DNA from: Planctomycetota bacterium | GTDB lineage: Bacteria > Planctomycetota > UBA1135 > GCA-002686595 | Reading direction: 5' to 3' | Assembly (NCBI GenBank): GCA_016709875.1 | Contig: JADJLZ010000006.1 | Location: 62,001 to 126,000 of the forward strand | Length of the DNA: 64,000 bases | Translations under genes and position numbers: made by a program | In this document: piece by piece, positions 27,601 to 35,789 of the stretch | How positions within the stretch are numbered: position 1 is the stretch's first letter | How the letters are laid out: every line of letters starts with the position of its first letter | The notes under the pieces: generated by a model | Database searches by the model: none | What the model saw: only the letters and a program-made list of their open reading frames with translations | Told to the model about the DNA's origin: nothing

Positions 27601-28019
27601 AGGGCGCGACGACCAGCCAGTACGAGGTCGTGGCGGCCGCAACGGATGCCGGCACGATGCGACTTTCGGTCGCGACCAGCGGCGCTCCGCTGCAGGCCTT
27701 CGTCCCGGGCGACACCGTGAGCGTGATCCCGCGCTTCTTCCGCGTGATGACCAACTCCGTCAAGGACGCGCTGCCCGCCTCGGCGACGATTCGGGTGCAG
27801 TTCCAGGCCGCTCCGGCCGACACCGCCGGCAACCCCGACACGCTCGCGGCGACTGCCTGGTTGAACGACGCGGCGGCGATCCAGCTCGACGTCAACGCGG
27901 CGAACTTCAAGTTCGTGCGCTTCCGCGTCGACTTCGACATCCTCGCCGACAACTCGTCGCTGACCTTCTCGACCCCGCGTCCGCAGATCGACTTCCTGCG
28001 CCTGCCGTTCAAGTTCTGA
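24630..28019 (+). CDS. Large lipoprotein with Ig-like and glycine-rich beta domains (paralogue 2 of 4)
   Basis: 1129 residues. Lipobox LSGC (C24) after a clear signal peptide. Residues about 35-170 form an Ig-like module (IEVRFSRDVDFSSVNL, VIFAPRCP, DAGFLPGGVTYRMNV); a second Ig-like stretch lies at about 240-330. Residues about 440-770 are a repetitive glycine-rich region: strands such as VRINGSLIVRGG and GKIDATGGAGGGG alternate with poly-Gly turns, as in stacked-beta surface proteins. The C-terminal module (FVRFRVDFDIL...IDFLRLPFKF) is shared with its relatives. It starts 63 bases after paralogue 1, beyond a 13-base C tract. Surface structural or adhesive role is inferred. Confidence 0.75.
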   Translation: MKQNSLTTACALALSTLVLALSGCGSSSGNGGAGSSGSFRVESISVLEGSTWQINREIEVRFSRDVDFSSVNLNTIQVGQVGGAPAAGEFRLATSGGGVDATRVIFAPRCPTLSDYSDAGFLPGGVTYRMNVVGGAGLTVKSSTGQSLALGQTVNFTTPTSTQASVLFVDTVAGPPSPVIRTTPTNLDASYLEIGGSSDPADRVYFQPRATFNADLGADVPVGFLAPLNLYSQVSEQIGILLIVNQALDPASSNVNAANIRLEYQDGINWIPLAHTVDLIANCTQTGATVRVTPTGILPQDRVVRVVFATGLRDVVGDGNLVDIVVGSFHVSNPGQGVDEFREEFTTGADADQASQVTNPAAPRAEWGGGVLAPNFDFAGTGGPPDGQFDYEIGSSVVGSQPQNPIIDTTFTLITDTTQSRTEAVVDGIVDVRDFTINEGSSLTVLGPNTLKIYASRNVRINGSLIVRGGNNHGVATLGTTCTPEPGADGNAGGGKGGTASYLTTQSTPKGEDGYGAFDAPGLGGGGGHSAYRLASDELRRPGGGGGGKCGSDVMELTRPNCPDQTVVGLDVEAGFPGHPLANDAILGNGVKPRGGTKGPSPFGDGDGTNDFYGLKLNRTTNTLTQGELSRPWAGAGGGAGGDTCQTTSFPTNPFSCSGDEKGCGGGGGGGSIVILALGDITFGTKGKIDATGGAGGGGENSLSGGITRIGGGSGGGSGGHIILQSASQVDLSLCQASNGAGIFARGGQGGEGKNQAGGAHPPGTGPYVPQSDALPPNSYPSTAECAVNTGQNGYTFTNSTGNNSSLSDGTNTLGLDNNVVSCCGGDGGPGIIQIHVQRLATLAANSDLKVPGGTTNTVKKLVSPTPVGASPTNIENLDGWDQMLPQFGRFSTGLSAWIPLGAASVSAGSSTLHPVEFLFGGTNTTTGLVNSAGGSVTQLPSVLSGTIATTPTLPYITTDKRTLVFDATGLDAIYTQNPSLMLRFGVNVTQGATTSQYEVVAAATDAGTMRLSVATSGAPLQAFVPGDTVSVIPRFFRVMTNSVKDALPASATIRVQFQAAPADTAGNPDTLAATAWLNDAAAIQLDVNAANFKFVRFRVDFDILADNSSLTFSTPRPQIDFLRLPFKF

Positions 28020-28040
28020 GCGGCGAGGCCCCTTCGAGCA

Positions 28041-28066
28041 CGCGCCCGGCGGACCTGCCGGGCGCG
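28041..28066 (+). terminator. Stem-loop after the second large lipoprotein gene
   Basis: A perfect 10-bp GC stem (CGCGCCCGGC / GCCGGGCGCG) with loop GGACCT, 21 bases after the stop. It lacks a T tract, so it may attenuate or protect the 3' end rather than terminate fully. Confidence 0.45.
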
Positions 28067-28120
28067 CTGCTTGGGAGGCAACGGCTTGCATGGCGTGCGG
28101 CGACTCGCTTCCATGCCTGC

Positions 28121-30025
28121 GTGCGTCGCTCCCGCTCCCGGCTCATCCCGCAGGCCCTCGGCCTCCTGCTCGCGGCTGCCTGTGGCGGTGCGCAACTCGG
28201 CGAGGTGCACACGCTCACCTTGGTGCGCATGGATCCGGGGATCCGCGAGGGCGTGTTCCTGAACGAGGCGCTGACCTTTCACTTCGACGCCGAGGTCGAT
28301 CCGCTCTCGGTCGGCCGCGACACGCTGTCGATCCAGACGCGCGCGGGCGAGCGCGCCCACGGCAGCCTGCGCGTCGAGGGGCAGCGCGTCGTGTTCCGCC
28401 CCGACGTGCCGCACGCGGCGGACCTCTCCGACGGCGGCTACCGCCCGGGAGCGGAGTACATCGTCACGCTCGCGGGCTTCCCGCGGCCCGACGGCCTGCG
28501 CGGCAGCGACGGCGCACCGCTCGCGCGCACGCAGCACCTGCGCTTCACGACGGTCGCGCTCGACTCGCCGCGCCGCAATCGGATCTTCGACGATCCCTAC
28601 CAGGAGCACTCCAAGCCGCCCGATCTGTTTCCAGGCGGTCCGGGCGACTACCAGGTCAGCGCGGGCGATCCGATCTACCTCGCCTGCGGGAAGCAGCTCG
28701 ATCCGACGAGCATCCACGCGCGGGATTTCGTGCTCGTGCCCAAGCACAGCGGGACGGGAGCGCAGGAGCTCACGTGCTTCGCGCGGCTGCTCGAAAACGA
28801 CCCTGCCGCGCAGCGTGCGGCGCCGCGCGGGGTGCGCAGCTTGTACGGTGACAGCGCCTGGAGCGCCGAGCGCCGCGCGGCGCTGATCGAGCTCGCGCCC
28901 GAGCAGACGCTGAAAGAGGGCGACTACACGCTCTGGTACCGCCCCGCCGCACCGCCGGCGGGGGAGGAGTCCTGGTCGCTGCGCGACTTCAGCCTGCGTT
29001 CGAGCTTCCCCCCGGGCCCGCAGCAGTTCCCACACACGATCCACGTCTTTCCCGCGGGCTCCTCGGAGACCAACGTGGGCGAGCTGCTCGAGGACTTCGA
29101 CGACAAGGACCTGTCGACGCCGCTGGTCGTCCCCGGATGCGACGGCACGGCCACCTGGGACGGCACGGGCCGCGTCGTCGTGCACTACCCGCTCGCCGCC
29201 GGCGACGGTTCGGCGGGCGCGGTCTCGCTGGGCGAGGTGGAGCCGCGCTCGGACCTGCAGGCGACGAGCGTGGATCTCGCCGCGGACGTGACCTGCAGCC
29301 TGGGCGATGCGCCCGGCCTCGTCGTCCTGCGTGCGCAGGGCCGCATCACGCTCGCCGGGCGGCTCGAGCGGCGCACTCCGTACGCGGAAGCGCTCGACTG
29401 CGACGCGCAGCGCGGAGAGCAGCTCTCGGGCTGGCTCGCGCGCGCGCAAGCCGCGAACCCGAGCTGGATCGTGCTGATCGCCGGTGGCGACATCGTGCTC
29501 TCGGGCGAGCTGCGCTCGAGCGTGCCCGTGCTGCTCGTCGCGGGCGGGCAGATCCGCGACGCGGGCCTGTACAGCGCCCCCAAGGACGGTCTGTGGTCGC
29601 AGTCGGGAGCGGGCGGGATCCGCGCCTCGAACGGGCCGCGGCCCGCGCGCTTCTACCTCGACCCGCCGGTCGGCCTGAACCCCCTGCGGCGCGAGCTGCG
29701 CTACGCGGTCGTCTCCGGGCCGCTGCCTCAGTCCGGCCAGGTCATGCGCTGGATCTCGGCCGCCTCGAGCGGCGGTTTCGAGCCGCCCGTCGATGCGCGC
29801 CGTCCCGTATCGAGTGATCACACGAGTTCGAGCTACACCGTGCGCTACTTCCCGGCCGATGCACCGCAAGCTCCGGACTTCTCGAAGGGTGTCACCAACC
29901 CCGCCTTCCTGCCCCAGCCCGGTGCCGTGCGCTTCGTCGTCGAGCTGGTCGTGGGGGACGACAAGGACTTCCTGGCGCCCTACGTGGATCGCGTGCAACT
30001 CTCCTACGAACAGCCCCCGCGATGA
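28121..30025 (+). CDS. Ig-like lipoprotein coupled to prepilin peptidase (paralogue 3 of 4)
   Basis: 634 residues from GTG 28121; no ATG or TTG exists in frame upstream. Signal peptide with lipobox AAAC (C21). Residues about 40-145 are an Ig-like module closely parallel to paralogue 2 (VVFRPDVP, then DGGYRPGAEYIVTL). The later part has strand repeats such as VVLRAQGRITLAG and IVLIAGGDIVLSGEL, a shorter version of the beta region without long poly-Gly. It ends with the shared C-terminal module (VRFVVELVVG...VDRVQLSYE). Its stop overlaps the prepilin peptidase ATG (ATGA), so the two are translationally coupled. Confidence 0.75.
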   Translation: MRRSRSRLIPQALGLLLAAACGGAQLGEVHTLTLVRMDPGIREGVFLNEALTFHFDAEVDPLSVGRDTLSIQTRAGERAHGSLRVEGQRVVFRPDVPHAADLSDGGYRPGAEYIVTLAGFPRPDGLRGSDGAPLARTQHLRFTTVALDSPRRNRIFDDPYQEHSKPPDLFPGGPGDYQVSAGDPIYLACGKQLDPTSIHARDFVLVPKHSGTGAQELTCFARLLENDPAAQRAAPRGVRSLYGDSAWSAERRAALIELAPEQTLKEGDYTLWYRPAAPPAGEESWSLRDFSLRSSFPPGPQQFPHTIHVFPAGSSETNVGELLEDFDDKDLSTPLVVPGCDGTATWDGTGRVVVHYPLAAGDGSAGAVSLGEVEPRSDLQATSVDLAADVTCSLGDAPGLVVLRAQGRITLAGRLERRTPYAEALDCDAQRGEQLSGWLARAQAANPSWIVLIAGGDIVLSGELRSSVPVLLVAGGQIRDAGLYSAPKDGLWSQSGAGGIRASNGPRPARFYLDPPVGLNPLRRELRYAVVSGPLPQSGQVMRWISAASSGGFEPPVDARRPVSSDHTSSSYTVRYFPADAPQAPDFSKGVTNPAFLPQPGAVRFVVELVVGDDKDFLAPYVDRVQLSYEQPPR

Positions 30026-30957
30026 CGCTCCTTGAAATGCCGCTGCCGGTGTTCCTGGCCTGGTGGGGCCTCGTCGGCCTGCTCGTCGGCTCGTTCCTGA
30101 ACGTCGCGATCCACCGCCATTCGATCGAGGGCGAGAGCATCTCGAAGCCGCGCCGCTCGCGCTGCCCGAGCTGCAAGACCACGCTCACCTGGCGCGAGAA
30201 CATCCCGCTCTTCTCCTGGCTCGTGCAGCGCGGGCGCTGCCGCACCTGCGGCTGGCGCATCCCGCTGCGCTACCCGCTGGTGGAGGCGCTCAACGCGGGC
30301 GCCTGGGTCTGGATCGCCTCGCGCGCCTTCCCCGAGCAGTGGGCGGTCGGCCTCGTCCAGTGCGTGGTGGTCTCGGCGCTGATCGTCGCGACCTTCGTGG
30401 ACTTCGACTGCTTCGAGATCCCCGACGAGGTCTCGATCGGCGGCCTCGTCGCGGCGCCGATCCTCTCCTTCGTGCTGCCCGAACTGCACCGCGGAGGCGT
30501 GCTGGTGGCCTGGCTCGACGGGACCTCGCAGCTGGACCCCTCGCGGCGCGCGGCGCTCACCAGCGCCCTGGCGGGCATGGCGGTGGGGGCGGGGATCCTG
30601 TGGCTGATCGGCTGGGTCGGGAGCCGGATCTACGGCCGCGACGCGATGGGTCTGGGCGACGTGAAGTTGCTCGGCGCCGGCGGTGGATTCGTGGGACCCG
30701 GGGCGGTGCTCGTGGCGCTGATGATCGGCGCTCTGGCGGCCTCGGTCTTCGGCCTGGTGAACATCCTGCGCTACGCCTTCCTCGTGCGCGCGCGCAACCG
30801 CCGACGCGGGCGCCGGCGCGGTTTCGGCCACGCTTTCGCGACCGGGCGCGTCGCGGGGCGCTACCTGCCTTTCGGTCCCTTCCTCGCCCTGGGGATCGCC
30901 GTCGTGCTGCTCGCCTGGCCGCAGATCGAGCCCTACTTGCACTTCGTTCCGCGCTGA
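30022..30957 (+). CDS. pilD: Prepilin peptidase (PilD/GspO)
   Basis: Polytopic inner-membrane aspartyl protease that cleaves and N-methylates type IV prepilins and type II pseudopilins. 311 residues. The cytoplasmic zinc loop has C48, C51, C73 and C76. The catalytic aspartates are D127 in VDFDCFEIPD and D213 in GLGDVKLL. About eight hydrophobic segments are visible. A basic Arg-rich loop near 265-275 is unusual. It would process the pilins at 42600 and 43554. Its ATG lies within the stop of the upstream lipoprotein gene. Confidence 0.95.
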   Translation: MTLLEMPLPVFLAWWGLVGLLVGSFLNVAIHRHSIEGESISKPRRSRCPSCKTTLTWRENIPLFSWLVQRGRCRTCGWRIPLRYPLVEALNAGAWVWIASRAFPEQWAVGLVQCVVVSALIVATFVDFDCFEIPDEVSIGGLVAAPILSFVLPELHRGGVLVAWLDGTSQLDPSRRAALTSALAGMAVGAGILWLIGWVGSRIYGRDAMGLGDVKLLGAGGGFVGPGAVLVALMIGALAASVFGLVNILRYAFLVRARNRRRGRRRGFGHAFATGRVAGRYLPFGPFLALGIAVVLLAWPQIEPYLHFVPR

Positions 30958-30983
30958 TTGCCGCGCGAGAGGCCGGAAGCCTA

Positions 30984-31012
30984 TTGGAATCCGGGCCGCG
31001 GATTGCTTCGAT
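30984..31012 (+). promoter_or_regulatory. Weak candidate promoter for the OmpA-type lipoprotein gene
   Basis: TTGGAA, 17-base spacer, TTCGAT, about 100 bases before ATG 31116. Confidence 0.25.
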
Positions 31013-31115
31013 GAGCGCGAAGGCCGCCGTCCCGCGCGGGCGCGAGACGTAGCGACGCACACGAACCGCAACCTGGCGCAGCCTCTCTGCGCCGTGCACG
31101 AGGGGAAAGACATCG

Positions 31116-31787
31116 ATGTACCGCCACTCCAACCGGCTCTTGCTGGCCGGAATGCTCCTGTTCACACCCGGACTCACCAGCTGCGTTTCCCAGAGGCTTC
31201 ACCAGCAGGCACTCGAGGAGAAAGACGCGGAGATCCGCACGCTGCGCGAGGAGCGCAGCGCGCTGAAGATCCAGAACCAGCAGCTGAAGTCCAATTACGA
31301 GAGCCTGCACGGCCAACTCTCGGAGGCGAGCACGCCTCCGCCGCCGATGGACGAGCCGATCGCCAAGTCCGCGGCGCAGGAGAAGATCCCCGAGTTCGAT
31401 GACGCGGGGATCGGCTACGGCATGCGCGACGGCAACATGGTGATCACGATCCCCTCGTCGATCACCTTCGCCTCGGGCCAGGCGATGCTCTCGAAGGAGG
31501 GCCAGGGCGCGCTCAAGAAGGTCGCCACGGAACTCAAGAAGCACGGCGGCTCCAAGTACTGGGTCGAAGGCCACACCGACAACGACCCGATCAAGAAGTC
31601 GAAGTTCCAGACCAACCGCGAGCTCAGCTACGCGCGCGCGATGGCTGTGCTCTCGTATCTCGTCTCCGACTGCGGCATCCAGGACGACGATTGCCTGATC
31701 GTCGCGCACGGCCAGTACGATCCGATCGTCACGAAGGGCGACCAGGCGAAGAATCGGCGCGTCGAGATCGTCGTGCACAAGCACTGA
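31116..31787 (+). CDS. OmpA-family peptidoglycan-binding lipoprotein
   Basis: 223 residues. Signal peptide with lipobox LTSC (C23). Residues about 28-72 form a coiled coil (EEKDAEIRTLREER...), followed by a Pro-rich linker. The OmpA C-terminal domain occupies about 100-223: ITFASGQAMLSKEG, VEGHTDNDPI, NRELSYARAMAVLSYL and KNRRVEIVV. In the family this domain binds peptidoglycan and anchors the outer membrane. GAGGGGAAAG precedes ATG 31116. It is followed by a terminator, so it is probably monocistronic. Confidence 0.92.
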   Translation: MYRHSNRLLLAGMLLFTPGLTSCVSQRLHQQALEEKDAEIRTLREERSALKIQNQQLKSNYESLHGQLSEASTPPPPMDEPIAKSAAQEKIPEFDDAGIGYGMRDGNMVITIPSSITFASGQAMLSKEGQGALKKVATELKKHGGSKYWVEGHTDNDPIKKSKFQTNRELSYARAMAVLSYLVSDCGIQDDDCLIVAHGQYDPIVTKGDQAKNRRVEIVVHKH

Positions 31788-31818
31788 CGCGCGATCCTGT
31801 CCATACGTTTCATGGCGG

Positions 31819-31854
31819 CGTGGCCCGGTGCATGCACCGGGCCACGCGGCTTTT
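31819..31854 (+). terminator. Intrinsic terminator after the OmpA-type lipoprotein gene
   Basis: A perfect 28-base palindrome (arms of 14, centre GCATGC) followed by CGGCTTTT. The T tract abuts the -35 of the next promoter. Confidence 0.85.
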
Positions 31855-31881
31855 GGCAGCCCTCGAGAACTGCGCTAGGAT
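31853..31881 (+). promoter_or_regulatory. Candidate promoter of the EF-G-like gene
   Basis: TTGGCA, 17-base spacer, TAGGAT. The predicted leader is about 110 bases. Confidence 0.5.
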
Positions 31882-31997
31882 GGTGCGTACCTGCACCTCA
31901 CCGCTCCGGGCCAGGTACCTCGGCCCGCTGCGTGCCAACCCGGCCCCGCGCGAACTGCGCGCCAACCTCCAGAGTTCTTTCGAGGAGTGAGCGACTC

Positions 31998-34013
31998 ATG
32001 AGCTTCGCAGCATCCAGCATCCGCAACATTGCCTTCGTGGGCCATCCGTCCGCGGGGAAGACCACTCTCGTCGATGCGCTGGCCCACCTGACGGGCGCTT
32101 CCCCGCGCAAGGGTTCGGTCTCGGACAAGACCAGCATCTGCGATACGGAGCCGGAGGAGCAGGACAAGCAGCACACGCTGACGATGGCCGTGGTCTCGAC
32201 CGCCTGGCACGACGAGCTCTGGAACTTCCTCGATTCGCCGGGATACCCGGACTTCTACTCGGAGTCGAGCGGCGCGCTCTTCGGAGCCGACCTCGTCGTG
32301 GGCGTCGTCAGCGCCGGCAGCGGTGTGACCTACACGCTGCGCAAGAAGATGGAACTCGCCAAGGCGCTCGGTCGCGGGCGCGCGTTGATCGTGACGCACC
32401 TCGACGACGCGAACGCGGACTACGACGCGCTGGTGGACAAGCTGCGCGCGGCGCTGGGCGAGACCTGCGTGCCCTACCACCTGCCGGACGCCTCGGGTCC
32501 CTCGTTCTCGAGGGTGCGCCGCACCATCCAGGATCCCGAGAGCCCCTGGCGCCAGAAGCTGATGGACGAGGTGATGGACTCCTGCGAGGACGAAGCGTGG
32601 CTCGCGGAGTATCTCGAGAAGCAGGAGATCACCGACGCGCAACTGAAGAAGCTCCTGCCGCACGCGCTCTGCCAGGGCACCGTCGTGCCGATCCTCGTGT
32701 GCAACCCGAACACCGGTCTGGGCCTGCCCGAAGTGCTCGAATTCCTCGAGCACTATGCGCCCGGCGCCGACGAGATCGTCTTCCGCAACAAGCAGGGCGA
32801 GCAGGTGAAGCCCGACCCCGCCGCTGCGCTGGTCGCGACGGTCTTCAACGTGAAGTCCGACCCGCACGTGGGCCGCGTGTGCCTCGCGCGCATCTTCAGC
32901 GGCCAGATCACTTCCTCGTCCGCGCTCGTCGGTCCGAAGAGCCCCGACAAGGGCGAAAAAGTCGGCGGCCTGTTCCGACTCGTCGGCAAGAGGCGCGAGC
33001 CGATCGAGTCCGCCGGGCCGGGCGAGATCGTGGGCTTCTCGAAGGTCGAGCAGATCGGCTTCGGTCAGAGCTTCACCACGCCCGGCACCAAACTCGTCGA
33101 GGTGCCGATGGTCGAGCAACCGGGCCCGACGGTCACGCTCGCGGTGCTGCCCAAGAGCCGTGCGGACGAACAGAAGATCGGCGAGGCGCTGCACAAGCTC
33201 GAGGCCGAGGATCCGACCTTCCGTATCCAGCACGTCGCCGCGACGCACGAGATGGTCATGCACGGCATGAGCGATCTGCACCTGCAGATCATGGAGGTGC
33301 GACTGAAGCGCCGCTTCGGCGTCGAGATCTCGACCTCGCTGCCCAAGATCGCCTACAAGGAGACCGTCTCGCGCTCTTCCGAGGGACACCATCGCCACAA
33401 GAAGCAGTCGGGCGGGCGCGGACAGTTCGGCGAGTGCTTCCTGCGCGTCAAGCCGCGCGCGGAAGGCTCGGGCTTCGAGTTCACCGACGCGGTCGTCGGC
33501 GGCTCGATCCCGCGCAACCTGATCCCCGCCGTCGAGAAGGGCGTGCGCGAATCGATTGCGCAGGGCGTGCTCACGCACGGCGAAGTCGTGGACGTCGAGG
33601 TCGAGGTCTACGAGGGCAAGTTCCACGAGGTCGACTCCGACGAAGCGAGCTTCAAGATCGCCGGATCACGCGCCTTCCGCGATGGATTCATGAAGGCCAA
33701 CCCGGTGCTGCTCGAGCCCGTGATGGAGCTCGAGATCCACGTTCCGACGCACTCGGCGGGCCACATCTTCTCCGACATCACCAGCCACCGCCGCGGACAC
33801 GTGCTCGACCAATTGGCCGAGGGCGATGGCCACGTGACGATGATCAAGGCGCAGGCGCCGCTCTCGACCGTGATGACCTACCACCGCGACCTGAAGTCGC
33901 AGACGGCGGGCGAGGGCAGCTATTCGATGCGCTTCGTGCACTACGCGCAGGTTCCGATGAACGAGCAGCAAAAGGTGCTGCAGGCCATCGGCCGCAAGCA
34001 CGAAGACGACTGA
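31998..34013 (+). CDS. Elongation factor G-like GTPase (divergent paralogue)
   Basis: 671 residues; all five EF-G domains appear to be present. G1 is GHPSAGKTT (15-23), but the switch-I segment normally carrying RGIT reads KQHTL, the G3 DTPGH is DSPGY, and the guanine-recognition NK.D is replaced by THLDD. This matches the EF-G-like (EF-G2-type) subfamily seen in several phyla, whose role is unsettled. Domain IV contains GGRGQFGECFLRV and FKIAGSRAFRDGFMKANPVLLEPVME, well conserved. AGGAG stands 9-10 bases before ATG 31998. The canonical fusA is not in the window. Confidence 0.88.
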   Translation: MSFAASSIRNIAFVGHPSAGKTTLVDALAHLTGASPRKGSVSDKTSICDTEPEEQDKQHTLTMAVVSTAWHDELWNFLDSPGYPDFYSESSGALFGADLVVGVVSAGSGVTYTLRKKMELAKALGRGRALIVTHLDDANADYDALVDKLRAALGETCVPYHLPDASGPSFSRVRRTIQDPESPWRQKLMDEVMDSCEDEAWLAEYLEKQEITDAQLKKLLPHALCQGTVVPILVCNPNTGLGLPEVLEFLEHYAPGADEIVFRNKQGEQVKPDPAAALVATVFNVKSDPHVGRVCLARIFSGQITSSSALVGPKSPDKGEKVGGLFRLVGKRREPIESAGPGEIVGFSKVEQIGFGQSFTTPGTKLVEVPMVEQPGPTVTLAVLPKSRADEQKIGEALHKLEAEDPTFRIQHVAATHEMVMHGMSDLHLQIMEVRLKRRFGVEISTSLPKIAYKETVSRSSEGHHRHKKQSGGRGQFGECFLRVKPRAEGSGFEFTDAVVGGSIPRNLIPAVEKGVRESIAQGVLTHGEVVDVEVEVYEGKFHEVDSDEASFKIAGSRAFRDGFMKANPVLLEPVMELEIHVPTHSAGHIFSDITSHRRGHVLDQLAEGDGHVTMIKAQAPLSTVMTYHRDLKSQTAGEGSYSMRFVHYAQVPMNEQQKVLQAIGRKHEDD

Positions 34014-34022
34014 GAGCGTCGG

Positions 34023-35789
34023 CTAGCGCTGTTCGCCGAGCGTCACCTCGAGGACCAGTCCGGCTCCGCCGCTGTCGCCAAAGAGCGCCTTCTGGGGCGC
34101 GAGGGCGGGCAGCGTCACGCGGTCCTCGACACCCAGGCGGTCCCAGTTGCCGACGCTCATCGTGCCCACGCTCGGCACCTGCGGATCGAGGTTGCGCAGT
34201 TCGCCGCTGCGCACCTGGCCGAAGGCCCGCACATCCAGGATCAGCGCCCCGGCGCCGTCCTTGTCGACGCGCATCCGGGCGCACAGGCCCTCGAAGCTCG
34301 CGCGGATGATCGGGTCCGCGGCGGAGGCGGTCTGCGCGACCTCGACATCCCAGTCGTCGAGCAGTTCGTCCTCGCTGCCGGCGACGATCGTGGAGGAGAT
34401 CCCCATGCGCAGCGCCAGTGTCGAACGCACCAGCACCGTCGTTCCCTTGCGCAGCACGAGCTCTGCGCTGCAACTCGCAGGAACGGGCGCTCCGCTGCCC
34501 ATGCGCGTCACGGCCGCCTCGACGCCGCCGCCCTCCTGGGTACGCTGTGTGCGTGCGATCACCAGCCAGGCCTGCGAGTCGAACACGTCGCAGACGTTCG
34601 ACTCAGGCAGGAGCTCGTGCGCTCGGCCCGTGTCGGCGCCGTGCAACTGGAACTGCAGACCGCCCTGGTTCTCGTCCCTGGAGGTCGGCAGCGCGCCTCC
34701 CGCGCGCAGATCACCCTCGCTCGTGCAGAACGGCGGCCGCAGCCAGCCAGCGTCGATCAACACGAGGTCGCGTCCGCCCGGCGCCTTGGGATCGAGCGCG
34801 AGTCCCTGCACCGGAGCGCCCGGCGCGTTGGCGCGCCGCACGAACAGCAGCCGCGTCCCGTGCTGGTCGGGGAGGCCGAGCGTGGTCGCGACGCAGAGGA
34901 CTTTGCCATCGGGCAGGAAGGTGTTGAGCGCGAGCGCGCTCATGCTGAGGGGCACGCTCTGCCACAGACGCGGTCCGGCCTGCAGCGTCCGCCCGCTCGC
35001 GCGCGAGTTCGGGCTGCCGGGCTGCGGGTTGCCAACGGGGCTCGTCTCGGTGGCGACGCTGGCGTAGAAATCGAGCGGATGGTCCTTCGCGCCGCTGCTC
35101 TCGGCGCCGCGCGCGAGCAGCGCGAGCCAGAGCCCGCCAGGCCCCGCTGCGCCGCTGCACACGATTGCATCCCCGATCGGGACGGTCTCGATCACCGGAT
35201 CGTGGATCGCTGCCCCCTGCGCGATCTCCACGTTCCAGTCCGAGACGAAGCGGATCAGGCGCTGCGAGACGGCCGAGCCGGCCCAGCCCGGGCGCAGCGC
35301 GATCCTCCAACTGCGGTGTTGAGCGCCGGACGCGAGCAGCTTCTGCGCCTCTTCGGGCGCGAGGATCGGCGCGGGGTCGCGCGGCAGGGCGTCGGGGAGC
35401 AGGAGTTCGTCCACCACGAGCTCCGTGCGCGCACCGAGCGCGTTGCCCAGGAAGCCGACGATCTTGGCCACCTTCTCCTGCACGGCCGGCGGAGCGGTGA
35501 CGAACAGCGAACCGTCATGCTCCAGCAGGCTGCGGCCCTCATACTCGAACTCCGGCGCGCACAGCGAGCGCACGAGCTCGATCACGAGCCCCGCGTCGAA
35601 GTGCTCACGCTCTTCCAGGCCGCCGGGCGTGCCACGTACGGGCAACACCTGGAACTCGGAATCCGGACGGTAGGGGACGAGCAGCGCCTGCAGGTCGTAG
35701 GTGCGCAGTTCGCCCGCCTCGGGCGCGGTGCCGCCGCCGTGGAGCATCGAATACAGGGCCAGGGTCGCAAGGATCATCGCGGTCTCCAT
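34023..35789 (-). CDS. Secreted protein with secretin N-domain-like start and internal duplication
   Basis: 588 residues, function unknown. A short hydrophobic N-terminus (ILATLALYSML) suggests export. Residues about 28-120 (RTYDLQALL ... LFVTAPPAVQEKVAKIVGFL) resemble the N-domains that precede secretin channels, but there is no channel domain. Two halves repeat: DWNVEIAQGAAIHDPVIE at about 185 and DWDVEVAQTASAADPIIR at about 480, each followed by a hydrophobic strand and a similar final stretch. ATG 35789 touches the stop of the anti-sigma gene with no gap, so it is the third member of the sigma operon and may be part of the signal-sensing set. Confidence 0.65.
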   Translation of the reverse strand: METAMILATLALYSMLHGGGTAPEAGELRTYDLQALLVPYRPDSEFQVLPVRGTPGGLEEREHFDAGLVIELVRSLCAPEFEYEGRSLLEHDGSLFVTAPPAVQEKVAKIVGFLGNALGARTELVVDELLLPDALPRDPAPILAPEEAQKLLASGAQHRSWRIALRPGWAGSAVSQRLIRFVSDWNVEIAQGAAIHDPVIETVPIGDAIVCSGAAGPGGLWLALLARGAESSGAKDHPLDFYASVATETSPVGNPQPGSPNSRASGRTLQAGPRLWQSVPLSMSALALNTFLPDGKVLCVATTLGLPDQHGTRLLFVRRANAPGAPVQGLALDPKAPGGRDLVLIDAGWLRPPFCTSEGDLRAGGALPTSRDENQGGLQFQLHGADTGRAHELLPESNVCDVFDSQAWLVIARTQRTQEGGGVEAAVTRMGSGAPVPASCSAELVLRKGTTVLVRSTLALRMGISSTIVAGSEDELLDDWDVEVAQTASAADPIIRASFEGLCARMRVDKDGAGALILDVRAFGQVRSGELRNLDPQVPSVGTMSVGNWDRLGVEDRVTLPALAPQKALFGDSGGAGLVLEVTLGEQR

